A stretch of DNA of 64,000 nt. Source: Clostridiaceae bacterium. GTDB taxonomy: Bacteria > Bacillota > Clostridia > Lachnospirales > Lachnospiraceae. Shown here one piece after another: positions 23,007-35,000 of this stretch. Position 1 is the first letter of the stretch. The number at the start of each line of letters is the position of its first letter. The DNA is taken from assembly GCA_902362725.1 (NCBI GenBank), contig CABIXM010000002.1, positions 69,787 to 133,786 of the forward strand. Reading direction: 5' to 3'. A program made the position numbers and the translations under genes. The notes below the pieces were generated by a model. It ran no database searches. It saw nothing but the letters and a program-made list of their open reading frames with translations, and had not been told where the DNA came from.

Positions 23007-26000
23007 CTATGCTTCCTCCTCACGTTTTTTTCTAACGATCAGGAAACCGCCTGCCGCTGCCAGAACCGCTATAGCTCCAACTGCCACAAATGGGAATCTC
23101 TTCATCGGGTTTTCAGATGCAACTTCCACCTTGATAGAGTAACCTGCAGTACCATCGTCTTCTGTCACTACATTGTTCCACCACCAGCCATTGTTAATGC
23201 TAAGTGTCAGTTTCCCGATTTCCGGAGTCGGTGTAACTGGAGTCGGCGTATCATCCGAGCCATGGCTTCCTGAACCTCCATGATGGGAATTCTTTTTCTC
23301 CGGCTGATTGTAGAAGTACAGGGTCTGTTCTCCCGTCGCATTCAACAAGCGGAAGATCTGCGGAGTCGTATCCAAAATATATCCCTTCGGAGCTTTTGCT
23401 TCCATTGCGATATACCATCCTGGCTTCAGGCCAGATACGGACACCGCTTTGTTCTGGGATACGATTGTCGCTCTCAAATCCTCATCTGTGAGTCGGATCG
23501 TTACAGCAGGTGTATCCACGCTACTGTCAATTTCAACAATCTCATCCTTCGCAATCACGAGTTTTACTTTATCGGTGAATTTCACCTCAAGTCTTCCACT
23601 CTGGCGTAATGCGCTGTCTTTAATATTGGCTTCCATCGTTACCAGGAAGTTGAAATTATCATGGCCTGCCGCATTTACATAAGCCTCTGCAAATTCTACT
23701 GTCACAGCATAGCCGGCATCTGTCTTGCTAAACTTATAAGTAAATGCTGTCTCATCGCCGTCTTTTGCTTCAAATGCAGTTCCCAAATCATCCTGATTCA
23801 GTTCCACATCATCAGGAAGCAGCTGTGTCATCTTATAATTTGCATTAACCAGATCTGCTTTCAGTAATGAATACTGCAGTGTGAGCTGCGTCTTATAAGT
23901 CTCTCTGTGTTCTGTCTGTGCAGCTTTAACTCCTGTCAGGTAATCGCCTAATTCTGTTGAGCCAACAATTTCATCATTGGTCGGGAAATCAGGCGTTTCA
24001 TCCGGATCTACGATTTTCGCATCCGTTTCTACCTTAATCGGCTGTGTCAGATAAGAAATGTACTGCTCCGGAACCTCATATACGTTAATGGTTGCGCCAC
24101 TTACAAACTCTGTCGTGCCGGTCCGATACTTGTAAATCTTCAGCATCGTAGTAGCATCCAGCATCTGTACCTTCTGCAGCAGCCCCGTTTCTGTAATCGT
24201 AAACGGTACATTTTCTGCAACCAGATATCCGCTTGGAGCTGTTTTCTCTACCAACACATAATTTCCTGTCGGCATATAATCTACATAATGACGATTTGGA
24301 TTGCCATTTGCATCGTATCCATCCTGGCCTGTGGTCCATTCTGCATACTTGGTAATTGGATTTCCGTCTGCATCTGCAGTCCAGATCTCCATCTGCGCTC
24401 CGGCGATCTCCTCTCCAGTTGTAATATCAGCCTTAGAAATTTCCAGTTTTGTAAAGTCATCCTCCATGATGATATGCTGGATTTCTCCGCTGTCATCAAT
24501 CTGGAATCTAATACTATTGGATTTCACATATCCGTTATCTGTCGGAGCAAGTGTCTCTTTCAGAATATAAGGATATTTCACCTTCAGCTTCTTTTCGATG
24601 TAATGAGCAATCGGATTTCCATCTGCATCATATCCATCATCACCTGTGGTCCACTCTTCGACTACCGCACCGGTCTTTTCATCTACGATCTGCAGATGCG
24701 CTCCAGCAATCTCCTCTCCAGTCACAATATCCTGTTTAGAGAATTTTACCTTCGTTGTATCATCATACATTACCAGATGCAGATCATCGAGCGTTCCCCA
24801 TGTCTGCGTATAGGTGATCTTAGAATCAGCCGGCCTTGTTGTTACCTGTAAATCTTTATAGAAATCAATATCCTCGATTCTATTGCCAGCAAATTCAAAG
24901 TATACCTTTTCAAATTCTTTATCCGCAAAATCAGATTCTCTAAGGACCTTCGCCAAGGTCTCTTTTGTTGCATCTTTATTTACGAAAAGGATCAGGTTTT
25001 TGTTTACCAGAAGCCATTTTGCGATGACCTCTCCATCCAGAACTTCTGTATAATCCCAGGAATTCTCTGTCTGGCCGGTCAGAATCCAATCGTCCGCATT
25101 TTCATTTGGAGCAAGGATCAAACCAGATTCATAATCCTGATCTGCAGTTACATGGTTCACAATTACTTCGTATCCATACAAATTGCCATCTGCATCCATC
25201 CAGTGACCATCCGCATCTTTCAGCTGATACAGCTTAAATTCGATGTCCTTTGCTGATACATAGCCATCTGCAGGTACCAGTTCCCGGAATACATAGATGT
25301 TTTCCCGTACTTCCTGATTGTTGAGCCTCGGCCACTCTCCATTAGAAAGAAGTAAGCCCTTAACAGTATGTTCCGCATCTGTGGAAGTCCATCTGTCAAT
25401 TTCAATCAAATTGTCATCTTCATGACTGATCAATCCGTTTTCATCGACATCATTCACATCTTTGACTTTGTAGCAAGCAATCTCCGCACCCGGAATCTCC
25501 TCTGAACCAGTCAGATCATACTTTGTAATTCCAACCTCTGTCTGCTCATTTGCGTGTTTTGCGTACACAGGAATATACATGTTATATTCGCCGTCATATT
25601 TAAACTCTACCGGATAAATTGTGTCATCAATTAAGTAGCCATCCGGAGGCGTAATCTCCTGAATATAGTAATCTCCTGTGTTAATAGATGTATTTCCATC
25701 AATACTCTCTTCAACCAGATAACTTACTGTCTTCTTGGTTGTGTCAATCGTAAGTGTTCTGCCATCTGCAGTCTTGTAAGCATCTCCGTCTTTCGTAACG
25801 AGAATGGTGTCACAAGATGGGGCTGCCAGCCAGAAAGTTCCTTCTTTTGGTCCGGCGGTCAGCGAATCATATTCGTAAGATACCGTTTTCTGATAAATCA
25901 GATCGGAATCTTTTGCTGCCGGATCCAGATATTTGCTCATTAAGGCAATGTCAACTGCAAAATTCGCATGTCCGGATTCATCCGTCGTAGCAACGGCCAG

Positions 26001-29000
26001 TTTTGTTCCTGCCTGAATAAGCAGCTTGCCATCTACATTGTAAATGTCATTCTTGGTATATAAGCCAAATTTTGCTCCACCCAGGGAAGCAGCTGTATCT
26101 TTATCAGCCTTATAAATACCAACTCCGAGTTTCCACTGATTTTCTTCTGATTCAGGCCGTCTGTCTCCTCCTGGTGTATCCGGTATCTTACCATCAGAAT
26201 CATACATCAGCACATAGCCACCATCGACTTTTCCATCCTTCACGGTAAATGAGATCTCTTCCGCTTTCTCATAACCATCCGGAGCCGTCTTTTCGATCAG
26301 CTTATAATCTCCATCCGGGAGGGTCGTCTTATGCGGTGTATCCGTAGATGTCCAGCTTTCCACCTCATTACCGTCTGCAGTTCTGATTTCCAGCTCTGCT
26401 CCAGGTAACTCCTCCTTATTGGTGATATCCTTTTTACTGATATAAATGCCGTCTTCTGTTTCCGGTGCATCAAACATTGTCACCGTACCACTCTTCACGG
26501 ATCCGTTTTCTACAACAAAGTTAATACTTTCTGTTCTCTCGTATCCGTTTGGAGCTGTAGTTTCCGTTAAGGTATAAATTCCATCCGGAAGTGTTACTTC
26601 ATGTGGCGTATCCGTAGATGTCCAGCTTTCGACCACATCTCCCTTGGCATCCGTAATCTCCAGTTTTGCCCCAGGAAGTTCCTTACCAGTGACCAGATCT
26701 TTTTTACTGATCGTTACTTTATCATCTTTTGGTGTTTCAGGTACATCCTCCTGACTCCATGCTTTTACTCTCAAATCGTAGGAGGAAAGGAAACCATTCT
26801 TATCCTGGTAATACGGTTTTTCTGCATCACCGTAGGTTCCCCATGTCCAGAAGTTTACGCCGGAGATATCATACAGCTTCTCTGCAACCGTATTGACTCC
26901 TCCCAGGAACCAATTCAGTCCTTTGCTGGCCCATATCTTCATCGTGTCATCTGTCCATTTCGAACTTTCCTCGTTTGTATTAAATACTACCTCTTTGATC
27001 TGATCTGCATACTTGAAATCTACCGTCTGAACCTGATTATTGATTAAAAATCCATACGGTGTAGCAATCTCTTGTACGTTGTATTTTCCGAGCGGCAGAT
27101 ATACAGATACGGTACCAAGTGTTCCGTCCTTCTCAACCTTTACAATGCTTTCCTGTGAAGCATAATTGAGATCATATTCGATGAATAAGTCGAATGCCTG
27201 GTATGTAGTCTCTGTATCTCCAGTTTTTACCGTCAACGTACTATAATCATCAGCAAGCGTAATTTCCGTTCCGGCAGCGGTACGGAATTTCTGCTTCAGC
27301 TTATCCCAGATCAGATGATATGTTTCTGACTTAATTACCAGATCTGCACAACGCGGTACCAGTTTCACAGGCTGTATATAGCTGCTCGCTGTCATATCCT
27401 CGCTACGGACATCCGTTACCTGATATCCATTTGCAGTTTTATAAACATATCCACCCATCTCTGTTACAAGGACATGATCCTGCATGGTTACAATTTCTGT
27501 ACCGGTTTTGTCAATCAATGTCCATGATCCATTTCCATTGTCCCGAATAGATGCGTTATCATATACTGCCACATGGGTATATCCCAGGTCTGCTGCTCCG
27601 TCTACACCAGCTCCCTTATCTACTCCTGCCTCTGCAGTATCTGTATGGGTAATCTGATAGCCCTTTGCAGTTTTCTCGACAATATCTCCTTCCGCCCACG
27701 GTGCTACATTGCTCTCCGTGATCCGATACAATGTCTGACTTTCTTTTACTTCAATCGTATTTCCGTCCTGCAGTGTCAGGAGATAATAATCCCCGTTTTC
27801 TTTCAGCGTAGCACCCGGATATTCATCTGTTGATTCATAGGTTAAACGATAGCCTGTGTCTGTTTTGGTAAGCACTCCGGCGCTGTCTGTAGTAATATTT
27901 CCCTCATTTTCCAGTCTCGTCACATAGTCTGTAGCAATCAGATTTTGAGAGTTTGTACTACGGCGCAGTCTTCGCATGATATTAAGTGTACGCTCTCTGT
28001 AAAAAGTATTCGGATAGATATTCTTGTCTGTATAAGCCGGGACTCCATATAAATCTTTGTCTTTCTGGCTCATTCCTCCTTCTCCATCTACCCAGTAGTT
28101 CTTAATAGATCCGGTTGTCGCATATTCATCTGCATCATAATACTTTTTACCGGTAAGAGATGTCTTGGTTCCATCTGTATTTCCGTAATAATATGTATAG
28201 TCGTAAGAACCTGATCCTGCCTTTTCTGCTGTTTTGTAATTTGGCACATAAGACACGATCTCGCCATCTTCACCTGTTTCTACGGTTGCAACAATATCTC
28301 CCTTTTTGAACCAGGTTCCACCGTTGCCATCCTGTGTGTAGATATCCTCTGCTGCCGTTATCTGATATTTGGCATTTGCCAGCGGTCTTTCCTCGTAAAC
28401 AAAATCATAGGTTTCCCCTGTGCTTTCCTCATCCAAGGAAACTGCAGCATCCGGATAATCTTTTTCCGTTCCGTCTGTATCAGTTACACTGTAACCGCCT
28501 GCCGGAAGAAGTTTTACTACTTTTCCGTCATCTGTGATATATAAGCCATACGTTACGAGCTTCACTTTCAGGATAGTTCCATCCGCAAGGCTTAATTTAT
28601 AGTTGTAATTGATATCCGGATCATAAATAGCTTCCGTATAGGTCAAGGTATATGTGCCATTTCCATTATCCTTCAATACGCCATAGTCATTTGTGGTCAA
28701 CACTCCATTTTCTTCTGTTACCACATATGAGGTATTCATGATATTGGTTCCGGATACGGTATAAATATAGGTATCTGTTACATCACGCAGCCATGCATTT
28801 TCGTAAATGTCGGTAGACAGGTCATATACGATCATCAGAATCTTAGAGCTGTCTGTAATCTGCGTAAAGCTGTCCGCTGTACCTACAATTTCTGTTCCAT
28901 CCAGCGTTACAATCTTTGCATATGCCTTTAATGCGGCAATCACTGCTGCATCCGTGACAACTGCTCCGGTTTCATCCTTATATACGACGGAGCCGGTACT

Positions 29001-32000
29001 GTCATCTGCTGTAATAATCTTCTGATTGCCTGCAGCGTCGGTATAAATATACTGGTTCGGAACTGTTACAATTTCTTCCACTCCCGGATAATAGGTCTTC
29101 TTACCATCGACAGTCTGATATACGCCGGTGTTATAGACCTTTCCTCCATTCATGGTCAGCATATCTCCATCTGCAGTCTTGTATACTGCTGCCAGTCGAA
29201 CACCGTTTCCATCTACTGCAAGATAATCCACTTTCTGTATATTATCTACTTTCAGCTGTTCTTCCACGGTCCGGTATTCTACCTCATCTGTACCCAGATC
29301 ATAGTGATCCTTCATCTGATTAAATACCGCGCGATCCTTTGCACTGGCCTTCAGGTTGTTATATGCTGCATCGGCCGCATCTGTATACTCATCTGCATAC
29401 TCAATGTCGTCCGTGTTACTATAGCCAACTAAAACTTCTCCTGTTTTCAGGATATTCAGTTTTCCTAAAGTCTCTTTGTTGTAATAGGTCTCTCCGATAT
29501 AGATATAATCCAAGTTGCCATTACTGGTGATACCGGAAGCCTTGTATCTTCTTTCGGTAGTTACCTCAAAATCAACCGTACCGTAATACGGTGTGAACAT
29601 ATTGTCTTTTGTCAGCCGCTCTGCATCTGTGCCGACGCCGCCAAGCTGCTCACCATCTGTAGGATTACCCTGATCCCAATAAGTATTGTAGAATCCTTCC
29701 GGTCCGCTCAACTCTTCCAGACGATAATAGCCTTTCTCCAGTGAAGCAACCGCGTCAATACGTCCTTCCTCATCTGTGGTAAAAATATCTCTCTGTATTG
29801 TAGATAAATTTCCATTCGGTCCAAGCAGATATTCTTTCAGATAATTATTCTTCTGATAGTTCCAGATTCGATAGCTCACACCCTTCTGGATAACATCCTG
29901 TCCACTTTGAGCATCCCGTTTTACCATCACAAGTGAGGTAACAATCGTGGTATCTGTCTCTGTAACATATTTGGTTCTGTTTTCCGTTGCAGAAGAATCC
30001 GTTACTGTAACAACAAATGGATCTACTGTGAATACATCCTGCGGAGTTGTTGTCTCTACAATAAGATAAGCTCCCCACGGAAGTTCCGGGGATTTAATAT
30101 GTCCATAGTGGTTTGAGAACAGTTCTGACAGGCGGTACTCATTTTTCACTCCAGTTGCCACCCAACCGTCACTAATGCCATTTAATCCATACCATTCACA
30201 CGGGCTTCCGGAATTGAGATGATTTGTGGTGTAATCATATCCCTTGTTGATTTCTTCCACCTTCGTCGCATTCTTCTCATACATACGGGCAATGGCATTT
30301 GCCTCATTTGTGAAATCCCATTTTAAGGTCTCATTGGAATAGTACGGATCCTTATATGCAGCCAAAATATCCACTACATAGTAATATCCTCTTCCAGCCA
30401 CATAAACCAACTGGTTTACCTGATCCAGATCATAGTCAGTTCCACCATATTTCTCTTCAAATGGATGATGGGCCAGGATATAATCCTCGGTGAATTTATA
30501 TCCCATCAGATTATCCGTCTCATCAAACAGCGCAACCAGATCATTGTTCTTCACCAGCATATTACCTTCGTCAATGTTGAATGCCGGCTGGATCGTTCCG
30601 TCTACAATTTTACTCAGCTCTGAAATCAGATATACGGTAAAACCTGCTCCCTCCAGTTTCTTATACTGTGTATTTCCGGAGGATGCGCTTTCATCTGCTG
30701 TAGTCTCCTTGTCAATCTGGAAACCTGCACCTTTTACGACCTGCTGTTCAGATACTCCGCTTGTTTCCTTCTGCACATATACCTGCTCCGGATCATACTG
30801 TACGCCCTCTACCATTTCTCCCTCATACGGGAACGTGTAATGATATTTGATTGGGTTTCCATCAGAATCCGTTGCTGCCAGATATCCAGGAGCAAAAGAA
30901 AGCCACTTAATCTCTGATGCCTCGTCATCGTCATTATCGGTGGAGAATACTACGATAGAATCACGGATCTCTTCTGCCAGATAGTAATTGCCAAGATAAA
31001 GGCCATCAATCTGGAATTCTCCATCTTTGATCGTAGCACTTGCTACCTTAGCTCCTGCCTGCAAGGTTACATCCTGTACTGTCCAGGTGTCCCCATATCC
31101 GTCTTCATCCGCATCCACGAATACCTGCTGTTCCTCCAGAACCGCATACCATCCGTTATGCTTTTCGCCACCGTACATTCCGTCCGGATGCTGAATTCCA
31201 CTGTACTGTCTCGTATTTTTACTTACTTCCACACTTGCTGTTGCGGCATCCGTATAATCCAGGTACAGTTTATTCTCACTCAGATAAGCATGTGGGTAAT
31301 CCGTATAAGTATTGGTTCCCTCATCTGTGAAACCGTTGGATGCATCATCATCTGCATCAAAGATCACCCGGTATCCACCCGCTTTCAGCGGCTGCGCCCA
31401 GATAAGTTTCCCATCCAGAGTTCCCTCGTAATAGTCCACATCGAACGTATTGTTCTCTGCCACATAGAGAGAATAGATTGCTCCATCCAGATCTGCATCA
31501 CCGTGATCTGTTCCCGCCTCATACTGATCATCCAGAGTACCGCTTACATATCTTTCAGCGTCTGCATCATATTTTGTAAAGCGAATAAATCCGTATGTAC
31601 GTTCGTCAATAAATGCATATCCCTGTTCTTTATTAACATCTGCCTCTGTATTGGTGAACCTGGCCTGCTTCTCTTGAGCTGCATCATCATATATCACATT
31701 TCCAACCTGCAAATATTCTGTGCTGTTGAATCCGGCTCTGTTATTCAGGAATTCCGCATTATCACCTGCATAACTGTGATAGTTAATCTGTGTATCTGTA
31801 TAAGTACCGTTATAGGTAATCTCTGATTCTGCCGAATCGTTGTCATTATAGCTGTCTACGTTGATTGTCGTTCCAACAAAATTCGTGATCAGATTTCGTG
31901 CTTCCCGCAGTGCAAAATAGGTATCTGTCTTCTCAGAATCGCGATTTACCAAAATACCGCTTTTTTCCTGCAGGTACTGATTCATAAGGCGATCCCAATC

Positions 32001-35000
32001 CTGATTCAATGTATCTTGCTTCGGATCATTCAAGGTAAATCGCTCTAATCCTATACTCGGAAGAAGACTTGACTGATCATAATAATGAGCATCATATCCA
32101 TCTTCCGTTGCTGTATGTCCGGGATCATCCAGATATTCTACATAATTGGTATAATACACGCTGTCATAATCTTTGTATCCATCTGTCAGCATATAAGTGG
32201 CATACTGGTTTGTATCCTCACACATATGCAGATAATGTACCATTTTTACGGTACTCTTCTGATCCGGAGTGTCATACGGCGCTCCATCATTATTTTTCTT
32301 GGATGACTCATCTGTCAGTTTTGTGTAATCACGATCCTCGTAGTTTCCAAGGTATCCCGTTTTTTCACCATCTGCAGGTGCTGTCTTTTCCACGATACAA
32401 TAATGTCCTAAGTTGGCCTGTGTGTAATAAATCGTGCCATACTCATAATAACCAAACTTCTCTCCGGTCGCTTTATCATCCGTATCCGTAAAGGTTGTTC
32501 CGGCATACTGATCGGTTGCTCCCAGACGATGTACGGTATACATACCGATTGTGGTATCAGACCATCCCATTTTCTTAGCGATCTCCGGTGTTACCCTTAC
32601 GATCTCATAATTATCCTGGCCCCAAGTTGTATAATCATTGATGTCAGTGCCAACATTGGTATCTCTTTCTGCAAACGTAATCTGATTTGCAGATACGGAG
32701 AAATCTGTCACATACTCATATGTGCCATCTGCAAGGATTTTTCCGATATAGTAGTACAGAGTCATGGTTCCATCACCATTATCGGTAGCGCTCACATAAT
32801 ACCGGCTATCATCCAGTCCCTTATATGAGGTGCCGTCCTCGGTAAACAGAACAATTCCCGTATCTTCTACCTCATAGTAGGAGAAATACAGCTCTGTATT
32901 GCTGGAGTACACACTTGCATAGTTCGGATCACCTTTCACAAAGGTCTTCTCTGCTCCGGATGCATCCGTATAGGTATAAACCATATTTTCGCCGGATATG
33001 GACAATACAATCGTACCGCCATCTTCCGTCGTATACGTTACTGCACTTGCACTATTATCTACACTGGAACCGGTCAGATTGATCCGATGCTCTGTCTGTG
33101 CATACAGCGCTTTTGCTGTATACTCTTTTTCAGTAGTTAATTTGCAGAAGTCTTTACTCTTCTGGCATACCGGACAATCGTCTGTGCATTCTCCAGCACA
33201 GGTGCAGGTTCCAAGATCATGAAGCTCTGTCTCATTATATGTTACCTGGGATGTACTACCCAGATCCGCTGCTGAATCCAGTGTCAGATAAAGATGTACT
33301 TTATAGGCTCCTGCAGAAGTCGGCGTAAAGCCGATTACATAATCACTCGGATTATCTACTGCAGCTTTCAGCTTATCTGTATCAAGATCCTGGGAAAGAT
33401 ACTCATGTGTACCATCCTCATCTGTGATTGTCAGCTTTGCTCCTGCAATATGCTCCAGCTTCAGTGTGGAACCATTTTCCGTAATCATCTGATTCAGAAT
33501 CATTGCCGGATAAATACTCTGCTCCTGGGCTTTGGCTGTCGCTTTCCATTGATAGTATTCATAGATCTCAAATTCTGTATCATACAAAATCTGACTGTTT
33601 GTTTCCAAGTCAGTTTTGTTAATAAAAATCTGATTGTACCATGGCTCATTCGTGATGTTTCTCTCATTGGTATTCGGATCTACATCATTTTTACCGCCTG
33701 CTATCATAGTGCCACCATTTTTTACTACTTCTGTGTAGGGTTCAATGGTAGTCACATCTTTGACATCTTTACGATATCCTTCTTTCGGAAGATTGATCGC
33801 ATCCAGCGTCTTTCCATTAGAATCCGTGGCTGCCGGTCTTCCATACTTGTCTAACTCCGTAACTGTATAGGTGTAGGTACGAGCCACATAATTATCATAC
33901 TCATAATCAATGGTACTCTGTGCCTCTTCCTGTGTCTGGGTGTATACAACCTGCTGGGCATCATAAATGGCTTTGATTTCATCAGCGGTCATTTCCACCG
34001 TTGCTCCCATGTATGCTACAGAAATTGTTTCTCCATCGGCTAATGCATTTACTTCAGCAAGTGTTTTCCCCCATATAGCCTGATACATTTCATAATCAAT
34101 TTCATTCTGAAATCCATCATAACAAGTGGAATAAAACTCCCTAAACGTATGTTTGTGAATAAATGTAGTGGATGCATGTCCATTTTGATCGGTTGTAATT
34201 ACCGTCGTATGCTGACCGCCCGAAGGTTCCACGTCCGCATCCATATATGGAACTGGATCACTTACAGTTGTTGATTGTCCAAAAGTGCTTGTAGTTGCAT
34301 TCGGATAATCATTTCCATATTCTGCCAGTGTTCCGGTGTAAATGTCATATGTGAGATCAAAACCACTTGCTTCGCTCTCATCTACCCGGAAATCAATTCC
34401 CTCCAGAAGTTCATTAGTGATGACACTCTCTTTGGTAATATCTACATTATATTTTGTAGTTGCCTTTTTCTCTAAGTAGAAATTATCCATCATTGGAATT
34501 TCTACTGCTTCAAACGTAGTATCTCCTTCACCAATGTCCCAAGTAATAATCCACTGTGCATTGTCATTGGATGCCGCCCAAAACTGAATTTCTGCGTGCT
34601 GACCTGGATAATAATCTACATTTCCATAATTATCCAGTGTCCATCCACCTTCTGATACCCGATCCCATGCATAAGCACAGGAGATCACTGCTCCTAAAAT
34701 GTAACTCGGATCTGCAGGCCACATGATCGGTGCAACCTGACTCAAGCCGCCTTCTCCCCATGCCTGCTGCGCCCAGAAAGAAGATGCGTCGTGATTGATC
34801 ACGTACCATATTACAGTCTGAATAGCTGCATAGTCAGCATTGCTCTGTTTTGTTGTCTTCAGATAAGTATTTACAAAAGACTGAATCAGCTTATACTGAT
34901 TTGCTGATAAGTGACTTCCGTTTGGTGCAATACAATCCGAATAATCTACCTGATGATATTGCCAGCCCGAACGATATGATCCGCCATATTTTGCACAAAA

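Noticed and set aside
24288..34475. Many plus-strand frames of 60-220 codons under the giant adhesin
   Set aside because: All are antisense shadows of a continuous 4292-codon gene with coherent domain structure; none has a ribosome site in good position.
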